Assembly (NCBI RefSeq): GCF_002252985.1
Contig: NZ_NHPJ01000081.1
Span: 1 to 53,309, forward strand
Length of the DNA stretch: 53,309 bases
Direction: 5' to 3'
From: Halorubrum halodurans
Lineage (GTDB): Archaea; Halobacteriota; Halobacteria; Halobacteriales; Haloferacaceae
Position numbers and translations under genes: made by a program. Each line of letters opens with the position of its first letter. The first letter of the stretch is position 1. The notes below the pieces were generated by a model. It was given only the letters and a program-made list of their open reading frames with translations. It was not told the DNA's origin and ran no database searches. Below, piece by piece: positions 25,116-33,220 of the stretch.

Positions 25116-26582
25116 TCACGCGGTATCCTGAGCAATCACAGCATCAACATCACCGCGCGTGATTACATCACGGTCCTCGTGGAGAATACGTTTCGCTGCA
25201 TCCTGCACCACACGCTCAATATCAGCCGGGACGTACCCATCCATATCCCTGGCGAGACTGTTAATATCACGGCGTGTCAGGTCGTGCGGTAAGCCGTCGA
25301 GTTGTGCGTCGAGGACTGCAGCCCGCGCCTCGGCATCCGGTTCACCGATCTCGATTTTCTTATCGATCCGCCCGGACCGGATTCCAGCGTCGTCAAGCGC
25401 GTCTAACCGGTTCGTCGCACCGATGAACACGATGTTGTGCTCACCGGTTCCTTCGAGATGGTTCAAGAACTCGTTGACGACTTTGTTGTCCTCTTCGTGC
25501 GTGCTGCCGGCCCCGTCCCGGGTTTTCAACACGGAGTCTAACTCGTCGAGGAACACGACCGCGCCACCGGCTTGCTCAGCGACGCGTTCAGCTTCACGGA
25601 ATAACGTCTTGACTTTCGACGCGGACTCGTTAATCCATTTACTCTGAATATCAGCGCCGCTTAACTTGGCGAACGGGAGTTCGAGTTCTTCAGCGAGCGC
25701 TTCCGCGAGGAAGGATTTCCCGGTGCCGGGCGGGCCGTAGAAGATAATATTCGGTGCGGTGATCCCGAGTTCTTCGGCTTTCTCCCGCCGCGTGGTGAGT
25801 GGTGTGATTACATCGCGTTGTAACTCGGTTTTCACGGCGTTCATCCCGCCGACAGCACCGAATCCCGGGCCGTCGCCGGTATCCCACCGGTATTCGTAGT
25901 CGGTCGTGTTGATTCCCTCGCCGCCTTCTTCGTCGGTGGGAGTCCCGGTCGCGTCGTCGTCGGGCGTCGTGTCCCCGGGTTGATTGCGTGGTGTCCGGTG
26001 CTCGTTCCGATCACGAGAGGTTGACGTGTCGGTGTTCCACTGGACTGTTTTATCCCGGACGAATTCCGGGTCGTAGTCGTGTTCTCCGGTCGTGTCCGGG
26101 GTGTGTGCGAGCGCTGCGTGTTTGAGCCGCGGGCGATAGTACTCGTACGACGTGATGCCGGACAGGAGTGCTGCTGCGATGATCGCGGTGAGTGGTTCGG
26201 TGCCGGTGACGATCGGTGCGGTGTTCGGGATCGTGACCGCGGTGATGGCGGCGGTCCCGGTCCCGGTGAATCCGGCGATCCCGATCACGCGGTTCGTTTC
26301 ACTACGGTCGCCGGTCGTGCCAGGATTGGTGAGGAGTCGCCGTGTGATGCTGATCGCGGTTACTGTTCCGATGATGACGGCTGCGGTGCGGATGATGAGT
26401 CCCGGGACTCCGTGCCTGTGGATGATCGTGGTTACTGTGAGGGTGGTGGCGGTGACGACGAGAACGGTGATGGTGAAGAGGACGGTGTGCGTTGCTGCTT
26501 GTGTGAGTGATCGTCGAGGGCCGGGACTGGTCGCCGGTGTGCGTGACTGGTCCGGGGTGCCGGGTTGGTTGGGTTTCGACAT
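25116..26582 (-). CDS. Membrane-anchored AAA ATPase (CDC48/FtsH-type ATPase domain)
   Basis: A 488-residue protein. Residues 25-165 contain about five hydrophobic segments. A disordered acidic linker (about 165-230) leads to one AAA domain. Walker A is GPPGTGKS, Walker B VVFLDELD, sensor region FIGATNRLDALDDAGIRSGRIDKKIEI with arginine fingers, and a C-terminal helical lid. There is no M41 protease domain, so it is not FtsH itself. It would act as an unfoldase or remodeller at the membrane. The ATPase core is intact. A class C-like box at 26707-26716 is 125 bases upstream. No adaptor is obvious nearby. Confidence 0.85.
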   Translation of the reverse strand: MSKPNQPGTPDQSRTPATSPGPRRSLTQAATHTVLFTITVLVVTATTLTVTTIIHRHGVPGLIIRTAAVIIGTVTAISITRRLLTNPGTTGDRSETNRVIGIAGFTGTGTAAITAVTIPNTAPIVTGTEPLTAIIAAALLSGITSYEYYRPRLKHAALAHTPDTTGEHDYDPEFVRDKTVQWNTDTSTSRDRNEHRTPRNQPGDTTPDDDATGTPTDEEGGEGINTTDYEYRWDTGDGPGFGAVGGMNAVKTELQRDVITPLTTRREKAEELGITAPNIIFYGPPGTGKSFLAEALAEELELPFAKLSGADIQSKWINESASKVKTLFREAERVAEQAGGAVVFLDELDSVLKTRDGAGSTHEEDNKVVNEFLNHLEGTGEHNIVFIGATNRLDALDDAGIRSGRIDKKIEIGEPDAEARAAVLDAQLDGLPHDLTRRDINSLARDMDGYVPADIERVVQDAAKRILHEDRDVITRGDVDAVIAQDTA

Positions 26583-26706
26583 GGGTTCGATGCGTTCACA
26601 CGGCTGGTGGTTGCGGTGAGGTTTCCGCGACCCTCACCCCGCGTGTTGCGGTGATTTCTTACGCGGTTCGCGGTACGGTTCGTACGTATTTCTTCCTCGT
26701 GCACCG

Positions 26707-26716
26707 GGTTAAAACG
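26707..26716 (-). promoter_or_regulatory. Class C-like promoter box upstream of the AAA gene
   Basis: GCGTTTTAACCC on the minus strand differs by one added T from the other class C boxes. The distance to ATG 26582 is about 125 bases. Confidence 0.4.
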
Positions 26717-26783
26717 CCGGGTTTCTCGTAGCGTGGTGCTGCCGTGGTGTGCCTGTGTGCTGGGTTCGTCGACGCGCGTGGTG

Positions 26784-27098
26784 TCACGCACGGGAACCCG
26801 TGTTGTCTGCGATGCGTTGCCGGGTTTCGGTGAGGAGTTCGGTGAGGTTGGTTTCGTCGATGATGCTGATCCGGTTCGTAAGGTTCCGGTCCGTGTCTAC
26901 GTTGGCGATGTACACGGCCTCGGTGTCCGGGTCTGTGTAGACGGCGACACCGGGCTGTGTGAAGTGCGGATCGTTGATCGGCTCTCGAATAACGGTCACG
27001 TTCTCGGCTGGGATGTCGCCGTGTTCGGTGACGTATGCTTGATTGGTGCTGCCCGCGTCGCCGCCGGTGTCGGTGTTCGTGTTACTGTTGCGTGTCAT
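26784..27098 (-). CDS. Unknown acidic protein, distal gene after a tRNA-like element
   Basis: A 104-residue protein starting MTRNSNTNTDTGGDAGSTNQAYV, the N-terminus shared by many regulon genes. The body is beta-rich (AENVTVIREPINDPHFTQPGVAVYTDPDTEAVYIANVD) with a helical tail. Not recognised. It starts 11 bases after the tRNA-like element and is probably on the transcript begun at 27575. Confidence 0.6.
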   Translation of the reverse strand: MTRNSNTNTDTGGDAGSTNQAYVTEHGDIPAENVTVIREPINDPHFTQPGVAVYTDPDTEAVYIANVDTDRNLTNRISIIDETNLTELLTETRQRIADNTGSRA

Positions 27099-27109
27099 GG
27101 TGGGGTTGA

Positions 27110-27203
27110 GGCACGCCGACGGAATCGAACCGCCGCGGTGTGTGCGCCAGCTGCGTGTGGTAGTCGTTTGCTTTTCCTGTGCTTCTCAGAGGGTGTGTCG
27201 CCT
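27110..27203 (-). other. tRNA-like element, copy 1
   Basis: The 3' part has a T arm (GGCGG-TTCGATT-CCGTC) followed by GGCGTGCC, as in a tRNA 3' half. About 45 bases upstream are nearly identical to copy 2 at 37295-37388. I cannot fit a convincing 5' acceptor strand or anticodon arm; GGTAACC at the end of the upstream gene would give only five of seven pairs. It lies between two genes of one operon. Confidence 0.35.
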
Positions 27204-27501
27204 ACTGGTTACCGTTGTCGTCGTCGGTCGTGTCGCTGGGTTCGAACGTATCGAGGAGTTCCTCGCGGACGTTGTCGCTCACCGCTCCGAGATGGACACT
27301 CCCGTCTTCCTGGATGTGTCGTTGGAGTTCGTCGTTCGTTTCTATGAGTTCGAGCGCGTCGGACCTGATCGTGCCGAGCTCCACGTCGTCGTTCCGTGGT
27401 TGTTCTTGCGGCCCGGTTTCGTAGGTTGTCCGGATCCGTACGGTGACGCGGTCGTTGCTTGCTGGTTCGCCTATTTCGAGCCATTCGGTTTGGACTGTCA
27501 T
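27202..27501 (-). CDS. Unknown regulon protein, paralogue of the gene at 37387
   Basis: A 99-residue protein beginning MTVQTEWLEIGEPASNDRVTV. About three quarters of positions match the 95-residue protein at 37387-37674, including RIRTTYETGPQEQPRNDD, DGSVHLGA and REELL. The fold looks beta then helical. Both copies are first genes after a regulon promoter and both are followed by the same tRNA-like element, so gene and element were duplicated together. Function unknown. Confidence 0.65.
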   Translation of the reverse strand: MTVQTEWLEIGEPASNDRVTVRIRTTYETGPQEQPRNDDVELGTIRSDALELIETNDELQRHIQEDGSVHLGAVSDNVREELLDTFEPSDTTDDDNGNQ

Positions 27502-27550
27502 TGTTGAGCTCCTGTTGTGGTATGAGGGGACCTCTCTCTGAGGCTCCTTC

Positions 27551-27585
27551 TATTACTTTGTTAGGACTGTGGACTTATATACTTA
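27551..27585 (-). promoter_or_regulatory. Class A promoter/operator, copy 1 (one mismatch)
   Basis: TATA-like GTATATAAG (about 27575-27583), then operator-like TTACTTTGTTA (27553-27563, one mismatch). The leader toward 27501 has GGAGCCTC-AGAGA-GAGGTCCCC. Confidence 0.6.
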
Positions 27586-27602
27586 TTGGTGATGTAATGC
27601 TG

Positions 27603-28214
27603 TTACCCGATGACGGACAGCGTAATCGAGATTGCTGCAAGCCCGATGACGAGCGATGTATTCGTCGCCACGTGCGCTGCGTACGCCTCATCGAATCCGT
27701 ACCGATCGTGGATCTGCTTGTACACCACCCCGACGGAGAATATCGCTGCGACTGCAAACACCGGGATCCCCATAACGAGGTGCGTGACCGCCCACACCGC
27801 GACGTGCCCCCATGAGTCTCGCCCCCATTCTTCTTCCTCGTAGTTCATCACGATGAAGAACACGACTAGTGCTGCAATGAGCGCAGCAACACCGGCAAGA
27901 GTAATCACGAGCTGCGTGGCCCCTGCAGCACTACTGCCTGTACTCCCGCTCGCTGGGGCTAGCGACGACACGAGGATGTTCCCGGAACTGCTGAACAGAC
28001 TCCATTGCAGCACCGGGATGCGTGACGCAGCCCATGCTGCACCGGCAAGTACGGGCGCGGCAACCAGCCACGCGACCGGGACGAATCTCACACCACGGGC
28101 ACCGTGTTTCAGCGCTGCTGCTCGCGGCCGGATCTCATCGCGCCATGGGTAGATGAACGCGGTGACTGACACCGCTGTGATGAACGGGGCGATCGAAGTC
28201 ACCGCCGTACTCAT
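27603..28214 (-). CDS. Multi-pass membrane protein, CPBP-protease-like
   Basis: A 203-residue protein with about five hydrophobic segments. NYEEEEWGRDSWGHVAVWAVTHLVMGIPVFAVAAIF contains EExxxR, then a His (VTHLVMG). A second His is in AAHVATNTSL. Haloarchaeal CPBP-type (CAAX/bacteriocin-processing) membrane proteins carry a similar EE...R / H / H pattern. The spacing from EExxxR to the first His is shorter than in typical family members, so enzymatic activity is uncertain. Its ATG overlaps the stop of a 29-codon frame (ATGA). Confidence 0.6.
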   Translation of the reverse strand: MSTAVTSIAPFITAVSVTAFIYPWRDEIRPRAAALKHGARGVRFVPVAWLVAAPVLAGAAWAASRIPVLQWSLFSSSGNILVSSLAPASGSTGSSAAGATQLVITLAGVAALIAALVVFFIVMNYEEEEWGRDSWGHVAVWAVTHLVMGIPVFAVAAIFSVGVVYKQIHDRYGFDEAYAAHVATNTSLVIGLAAISITLSVIG

Positions 28215-28300
28215 ACTGCATCACCAGGCGGTACTGAGTGCCTCGTCTCCGCGTCGTCCGGGGTGATTCTACTCCGTATCGGTGTTCGGTGTCGCGGCAT
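28211..28300 (-). CDS. Possible 29-residue leader peptide
   Basis: A tiny frame (MPRHRTPIRSRITPDDAETR...) starts 11 bases after the homing-associated gene ends, and its stop overlaps the ATG of the membrane protein gene (ATGA). It could couple translation across the junction. Composition alone does not prove it is real. Confidence 0.25.
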   Translation of the reverse strand: MPRHRTPIRSRITPDDAETRHSVPPGDAV

Positions 28301-28310
28301 TGGTTTGTCC

Positions 28311-29063
28311 TCACTCGTTCTGTTCGAGGTCAGCCTCGTTTTTCGCATCGTTCCATCCCCCGAACCGCTCCGTGTACGGTGTGACGCTGTACTTGCCGTG
28401 TTCCCGCATTTCCGCAGCGGTCGGGTTTTTCCCGAGCTCGTCTGCGAGTCGCCGGATTTCTTCGAGGAGTTCGTCGTCCGTGATTTGCGGGCCGCGGTCT
28501 CGCCCCTCGGGGTCTGCTGGGAGTCCAGCGGCTTCGAGCGCGGCAAACCACCCGTCGAACCGGCTCGTGATCGTTGACGCGTCGTACCGCCCGGTGGTTT
28601 CGTACTCGTCTTGCGTCATGTACCCGCCACCGACTTCGTTGTTGGCGGTGCGGAGATCGTCGAGGAGTGCGTCGTCCGGTATCCGGTTGTGCGGCACGTC
28701 CGGATCGAGTCCAGCGGCTTCGAGCGCGGCACCCCAGTCCCCGAATTCATCGAAGTACCACGTCGTGGTGTGGTCGCTGCGTTGCTTCATATCCGGGATT
28801 GCTGGCGGCCGGTCGAGTTCGACTGCGAGTCGCTGCATCTCGTTGATGAGGGCGTCGCGTCCTGGTCGCTGTCCGGCCGGCTCATTCGGTTCGAGACCGG
28901 CGGCTTCGACGGCATCGCTCCAACTCCCGAACTCTCGCATGTACGGCGTGCCGCTGTACTCGCCGTGTTCTCGCATGTCGCGGATGCGTGGTGTCCGGTC
29001 GAGCTCGTCTGCGAGGCGCTGTATTTCGTTGATGAGGTCGTCGCGTGAGGTTTTTCCTACCAT
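28311..29063 (-). CDS. Homing-endonuclease-associated repeat protein (four repeats)
   Basis: A 250-residue protein made of four copies of a roughly 60-residue unit. Each has a helix LINEIQRLADELDRTP, a second helical part, then a hallmark FGSWSDAVEAAGLEP-type end (FGSW, FGDWGAALEAAG, FDGWFAALEAAG, FGGWNDAKNEAD). This matches the homing endonuclease associated repeat (HNH_repeat) that sits beside HNH nuclease domains in haloarchaea. No HNH catalytic core is present, so it is the DNA-recognition part alone. A TATA box CCTTTATATGG lies 27 bases before the ATG. A shorter paralogue is at 30633-31190. The last repeat is more diverged and ends in a Glu-rich tail. Confidence 0.8.
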   Translation of the reverse strand: MVGKTSRDDLINEIQRLADELDRTPRIRDMREHGEYSGTPYMREFGSWSDAVEAAGLEPNEPAGQRPGRDALINEMQRLAVELDRPPAIPDMKQRSDHTTTWYFDEFGDWGAALEAAGLDPDVPHNRIPDDALLDDLRTANNEVGGGYMTQDEYETTGRYDASTITSRFDGWFAALEAAGLPADPEGRDRGPQITDDELLEEIRRLADELGKNPTAAEMREHGKYSVTPYTERFGGWNDAKNEADLEQNE

Positions 29064-29084
29064 ATGTGTTTGTAACACTCGGGT

Positions 29085-29095
29085 CCATATAAAGG
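29085..29095 (-). promoter_or_regulatory. TATA box of the gene at 29063
   Basis: CCTTTATATGG on the minus strand is centred 27 bases before the ATG, so the mRNA is probably leaderless, unlike the regulon genes around it. Confidence 0.55.
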
Positions 29096-29283
29096 CTTGT
29101 ATGTATCTGTAGGAGTGATGGTGGGATGCACCGCACAGAACACGGCCACTCTCCCACGGACGGTCACTCGTTACTCGTTCAGAATCAGGAGCAGGATCAG
29201 TCTCCGCGGTCGTGTGCTCGATATAAACCCAGCCAGTTCGCACTTCACGTCTGCGTGGTGATTGCAGGACCGTGCCGTGTGTT

Positions 29284-29799
29284 TTAGAATCCGGTTTCGT
29301 ACCCAGCTGCTTCGAGCCGGTCGTGGAGTTCATCGACTGCGGCTGCATCAACAATCCACTGGTTGGTCTCTGGATCGAATTCGTGGTGCGTGGTGTCCCA
29401 GTCGAATTTGATGATGTCTTTCGCTGGGTGCGTGTCGCCGTCGATGGCAACACGGTCGGTGCCGTACTCGTTGGTCCACTGATCGGTGATGTACAGGTCT
29501 GCGCCGGATTCGGCTGCGGCGATCCCGGGTGCGAGTTCGTCGATCGTCACGGTTCCGAGCGCGTCAGTATCGACACTGTCGACGCTGCTGGGTTCACTGG
29601 TGTCGGTGGTGCCGGCTCCGGGGATGTCGATGCCGGAGAAGTCCGTGTCGATTTCTTCGGTGCCGGTCTCTCTGCCCGTATGCTGTGTGTTGCTGGTTGT
29701 GATTGCTGGCTCGGCGCGTGTCGGTGGTTCGATGTCGGGTTCGGTGTGTGCGTCGTACAGTTCGGCTTCGGTTTCAGCAGCGAGGTAAGCGTCTGTCAT
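29284..29799 (-). CDS. Unknown acidic regulon protein
   Basis: A 171-residue protein. The first 90 residues are low-complexity Asp/Glu/Thr (MTDAYLAAETEAELYDAHTE). The C-terminal 80 (ALGTVTIDELAPGIAAAESGADLYITDQW...HDRLEAAGYETGF) look like a small alpha/beta domain. Not recognised. It is driven by class A promoter copy 2 with a GGGAC-GCA-GTCCC leader hairpin and a strong CAGGTGACCACC ribosome-binding region. Confidence 0.65.
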   Translation of the reverse strand: MTDAYLAAETEAELYDAHTEPDIEPPTRAEPAITTSNTQHTGRETGTEEIDTDFSGIDIPGAGTTDTSEPSSVDSVDTDALGTVTIDELAPGIAAAESGADLYITDQWTNEYGTDRVAIDGDTHPAKDIIKFDWDTTHHEFDPETNQWIVDAAAVDELHDRLEAAGYETGF

Positions 29800-29842
29800 T
29801 GGTGGTCACCTGCGGTGTGTTGTGCGGGACTGCGTCCCTCTG

Positions 29843-29876
29843 TATTACTTTGTAAGGCCCACGTCCTTATAAACTT
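29843..29876 (-). promoter_or_regulatory. Class A promoter/operator, copy 2
   Basis: TATA GTTTATAAGG (about 29865-29874), operator TTACTTTGTAA exact (29845-29855), leader hairpin GGGAC-GCA-GTCCC (29826-29838). Confidence 0.75.
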
Positions 29877-29944
29877 GTTGCTGGTAATGAGGTGGTGGCG
29901 TGGTACACGGACTGTGATCGCCGGTCCGTGTACCGGGATGCGTA

Positions 29945-30316
29945 TTAGATTGGAAGGGAGATATGTCCCTGGTATTCGCATATGATGTTGTCGTGCGGGA
30001 CGATTTCTTTCGTGCTGCGATTGTCTCCGGATGCCGTAACGGTGCCTGTAGATTCCGGAGTGCTTGCCGTGTCTGTGATTCTGTGGAGTGTGTTCACATC
30101 ACCGTTTTCGAACCCGATGATGTCTCCTTCATCAAGGGTTTCCGGGTTGTCTACGCTGGTGCAGTACGCGATTGATGGGTTGTTGATCGCCGGTTCCATA
30201 CTGTCACCGGTGACGGTGAAGACCGGCCCGGCGATCGCGGCTGTGGCGATGATACTGTTGAGGATAATGGTGAGCGCGAGCGCGGCGTTCGTGTAGGTTT
30301 CGAGGTCTCGTGTCAT
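29945..30316 (-). CDS. Short type I signal peptidase (S26B-like)
   Basis: A 123-residue protein. One N-terminal membrane helix (ALALTIILNSIIATAAIAGPVF) is followed by the catalytic serine in GDSMEP (Ser39), then His in TLHRI (about 78) and the box GDNRSTKEIVPHDNIICEY. Ser plus His rather than Lys is the archaeal/ER S26B type. It is shorter than usual haloarchaeal Sec11 proteins and lacks an extra C-terminal membrane segment. It could process exported proteins or a pilin-like substrate of the element; no clear substrate with a signal peptide is in view. Class A promoter copy 3 drives it. Confidence 0.8.
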   Translation of the reverse strand: MTRDLETYTNAALALTIILNSIIATAAIAGPVFTVTGDSMEPAINNPSIAYCTSVDNPETLDEGDIIGFENGDVNTLHRITDTASTPESTGTVTASGDNRSTKEIVPHDNIICEYQGHISLPI

Positions 30317-30356
30317 TGCTGGTCACCTGCGTGTTGTGCGGGACTGCGTCCCTCTG

Positions 30357-30390
30357 TGTTACTTTGTAAGGACCACGTCCTTATAAATTT
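30357..30390 (-). promoter_or_regulatory. Class A promoter/operator, copy 3
   Basis: TATA-like ATTTATAAGG (about 30379-30388), operator TTACTTTGTAA exact (30359-30369), leader hairpin GGGAC-GCA-GTCCC (30340-30352). Confidence 0.75.
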
Positions 30391-30409
30391 GTTGCTGGTA
30401 TGTGTACGA

Positions 30410-30570
30410 ACACGGAACACGGGCACGCCGCGGCGGCACACAGCCTGCGGTCGCGGTGCTGTGCGGTCTGCAGTGCGGTGCGGGTACCTAGCCCGGCGGC
30501 GGCCTTGCCCGCCGCCCGGCACATCTCGACGCCTTTGCGGAGCGGAGCGGTGCGGTGCGGTGCCGGTGCG
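30410..30570. repeat. R1 repeat, copy a
   Basis: Begins with the GGGCACGCCGCGGCGG motif, contains GTACCTAGCCCGG next to a hairpin (CGGCGGCGG...CCGCCGCCCGG), then ATCTCGACGCC and TTTGCGGAGCGG. Full or near-full copies lie at 43.25, 46.94 and 48.56 kb. Confidence 0.65.
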
Positions 30571-30632
30571 GTCTCACGACCAGGTAGTTCCGAGATTCCC
30601 GCGGACCGAATCACTTCACAATGAAACCAGTG

Positions 30633-31190
30633 TTACGTGTTCGGTTCGAGACCAGCGGCTTCGACGGCGTTGTTCCATGACTCGAAGCGTTTCGTGTACG
30701 TCGCAGCAGAATACGCCCCGGACGCTTGCATCTCAGCGAACGTCGGGGTTTTCCCGAGCTCGTCTGCAAGCCGCTGGAGTTCATCGAGGAGTTCGTCGTC
30801 GCTGATCTGCGTGTCACGGTCTCGACGTGGTTCAGCTGGGAGTCCAGCGGCTTCGAGCGCGTCACCCCAGGATCCGAACCGCCGGGTGAACGTTTCAGCG
30901 CTGTACGTCCCGTGTTCATCGTACGTGTTCATCGAGACGTACCCGTCCTCGTCGGCGGCGACGCGTTCTAAGTCGTTGATGAGTTCCTCGTCGGTTATCG
31001 TTCCGCGGCTTGCGTCACGGTCGAATCCGGCGGCTTCGAGCGCGTCACCCCAGGACCCGAAGTGATTGTAGTACGTGACTTCGCTGTACTCGCCGTGGGT
31101 TTTCATCTCGGTTGTTGATGGCGGGTGACCGAGCTCGTCTGCGAGTCGCTGTATTTCGTTGATGAGTTCCGTGCGCGTGCTTTTCGTCAT
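30633..31190 (-). CDS. Homing-endonuclease-associated repeat protein (three repeats)
   Basis: A 185-residue paralogue of the gene at 28311-29063. Three units end FGSWGDALEAAGFD, FGSWGDALEAAGLP and FESWNNAVEAAGLEP. Units begin with ELINEIQRLADELGHPP-like helices. No nuclease core is seen. The two paralogues flank the signal peptidase and the unknown regulon gene. Sequence upstream has TATA-like runs near 31202-31230 but no class A promoter. Confidence 0.8.
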   Translation of the reverse strand: MTKSTRTELINEIQRLADELGHPPSTTEMKTHGEYSEVTYYNHFGSWGDALEAAGFDRDASRGTITDEELINDLERVAADEDGYVSMNTYDEHGTYSAETFTRRFGSWGDALEAAGLPAEPRRDRDTQISDDELLDELQRLADELGKTPTFAEMQASGAYSAATYTKRFESWNNAVEAAGLEPNT

Positions 31191-31318
31191 ATGCAGTCTC
31201 GTATTATACTGTTACACACGCACGTGTTAATAGATTCGTTGTTCTTACAATCCGCTACGTCGTGAAGAGCACCGTTCCGATCGGAGAGTGACAGTACCGT
31301 TCGCGTGTCCCCGACGGG

Positions 31319-32914
31319 TTACGATGCCTGGGTATGCGTCTCCAAGAGTTCCTGGATTTCCCCGAGCGCTTGATTGGCGAATGCAACGCACCGCGACGCG
31401 TCACCCCGGACGTTCTCCCCGGTGTCGGCGGGTGTATCGTGTTGCAGTGCGTGCTCGTGCTCGATGACGGTCGCTGCGAATTCAATCCGGTCGCGGACTC
31501 GTTCAAGTTCAGTGACCGGGACACCACCGCCACCGCCGCTGGGTTCGTCAACGCTGGTCACGGCACCAGTCTTGGTGTCGGTGGTGTCGTCACCGGGATC
31601 CGCGTCCCCGTCGGTCGTGTCGGTGCTGTCGTCGCCGGTCGTGTCGCTGGGTTCGACTTGCGTCTCGGTTCCGGGAGCCGTGTTTCCGAGTGTTGTCTGC
31701 GTGTCGTGACTGTGGTCCGGTGCGGTAGTCTCGTCGGTCTCTTCGGTGCTGCGGGAATGTCCGCGTGTCGTGTACGGTGAGGCGGACATAACGGTTCGCT
31801 GTGCTGTGACTGGCCCGTCTGCGACGCGTGATGCCTGTTCGTCCTCGACGCTCCCATCACGGTTACTGGCGGTGCCGGTAGCTGTTCGCAGCGCGTCCGG
31901 GTTGATGGCTACGTCTTTGAGCAGGCCTTGGTTGAACAGTTCCGTGATGCGGTCGTCGTCGAGCTCGTTCTGGACGAGTTCTGTGACGGTCCGACTGGTT
32001 TGTTCGAGGCGATCGCGGAGTTCGTCGTGGACTTCGCCGTGTTTGTCGAAGACTTGCGGTGGGTAGGACTGCGCGGTTTGCGTGCGCGCGGCGATTGCGG
32101 TGTTCGGGTCGTCCGGGTGTTGCAGTGCGGCGATGATGATCGCTTGCTGTTTCAACGTCAGGTCTGCGAGTGTTTCTCCGTTGCTGGTACTGGTTGCTGT
32201 ACTATCAGGGTTCGTGCTGGTTCGGTGCGGTGATGCGTGGTAGTATTTCCGGACGACGCGTCGGACGGTGCTGTAACTCAGCGTGTCGAGGTCGTTGTTT
32301 TTGAGGTGCGTGTCTGCGATGGTTTTCAGTTCGCTGTAGTCGTTGATGTACGGGTTCCGTGCAGCTGTGGCGAGGATGTGTCGGTGCTGGTCGGTGTGGT
32401 CGTCGGGGATGTCTGCGGCAGTGATGCTGTCCGTGTTGATGTCTCGTGGGCGTTTGGATAGTGTGTCTACGAGTTCCGTGTCGACGGTGTCGTGTTCGCT
32501 GTTCGGGTCGGTGCTGGTCGTGGTGTCGTTGTGATTGGTGTCTTCGATGCGGAGTTGTTCGATGTGTGTTTCGGGCATGAACCCGTCTCGGTTTTCGTGG
32601 TCGTCGTCGGTGCTGCGGGTGACGTGGACGCGTGTCAGGATTTCGTTCGGGTATGCGGTGTCGCAGTACGGGCACGCGTACAGGTACTCGTTCTCGTCCT
32701 CGTCCCTGTCCTTGCCGGTGTCTCGGTTTTGCTCCCGATCCTGGTCTTGGTCTTGGTCTTGGTCGACCGGTTGCTCGCTGCCGGTGTCGGTGTTCGTGTC
32801 GTCGCTGGTTTTACTGGTGCCGGTCGTGTCCGTGTCGGTGTCCGTGTTCCGGTGCGTGGTGGTTGTGTCGACAGTTCTTTCACGGTCGTGGGTCGTAGTC
32901 GTGTTCGCTGTCAT
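31319..32914 (-). CDS. Zinc-finger/HTH DNA-binding protein with low-complexity linkers
   Basis: A 531-residue protein. Residues 1-75 are a Thr/Asp tail including a DQDQDQDQD run coded by a six-base repeat. Residues 76-120 hold YACPYCDTAYPNEILTRVHVTRSTDDDH, a C2H2-like finger followed by GFMPETHIEQL. About 175-230 (ILATAARNPYINDYSELKTIADTHLKNNDLDTLSYSTVRRVVRKYYH) and 250-300 (LADLTLKQQAIIIAALQHPDDPNTAIAARTQTAQ) look like two helix-turn-helix modules. The rest is disordered with a last helical segment. I associate the CPYCDTAY...VTRS..DH pattern with proteins of haloarchaeal plasmids and viruses, but cannot name one. A candidate element regulator or replication factor. Confidence 0.72.
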   Translation of the reverse strand: MTANTTTTHDRERTVDTTTTHRNTDTDTDTTGTSKTSDDTNTDTGSEQPVDQDQDQDQDREQNRDTGKDRDEDENEYLYACPYCDTAYPNEILTRVHVTRSTDDDHENRDGFMPETHIEQLRIEDTNHNDTTTSTDPNSEHDTVDTELVDTLSKRPRDINTDSITAADIPDDHTDQHRHILATAARNPYINDYSELKTIADTHLKNNDLDTLSYSTVRRVVRKYYHASPHRTSTNPDSTATSTSNGETLADLTLKQQAIIIAALQHPDDPNTAIAARTQTAQSYPPQVFDKHGEVHDELRDRLEQTSRTVTELVQNELDDDRITELFNQGLLKDVAINPDALRTATGTASNRDGSVEDEQASRVADGPVTAQRTVMSASPYTTRGHSRSTEETDETTAPDHSHDTQTTLGNTAPGTETQVEPSDTTGDDSTDTTDGDADPGDDTTDTKTGAVTSVDEPSGGGGGVPVTELERVRDRIEFAATVIEHEHALQHDTPADTGENVRGDASRCVAFANQALGEIQELLETHTQAS

Positions 32915-33220
32915 AGGTTGGCAGCCGGGTCCGCGGGCGTTCCAGCGCCCGTGGCTTGTTCCGACACGCTGCTGGGAGTAGTGTCGTGGAAGCCGTTTCC
33001 CGGTGTTTCAACACTACGGATTTACCTACTTAAACCCTTGTGTTATGGATTGTGTAACGACCGGGAAACCACGCGAGCACAACGCTATACTCCACGTTCA
33101 CGGAACCGCACAGTCACACCACGCCGGTCTGCACACCACGACTCTACGCCGCCCGCCGCCCGGCACACCACGGACCACGGACCACGGACCACCGCGTCAC
33201 TACCCGGCACCCCGGGCTCA
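32915..33220. other. 306-bp intergenic, promoter for the gene at 32914
   Basis: A TATA-like GTTTAAGTAG on the minus strand near 33023-33033 lies about 115 bases from the ATG. No gene is apparent in the remainder. Confidence 0.4.

Larger units (their letters stand above)
30317..30632. other. 316-bp region: class A promoter plus R1 repeat
   Basis: It contains promoter copy 3 and, from about 30410 to 30570, the GC-rich repeat R1. No gene seen. Confidence 0.6.
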
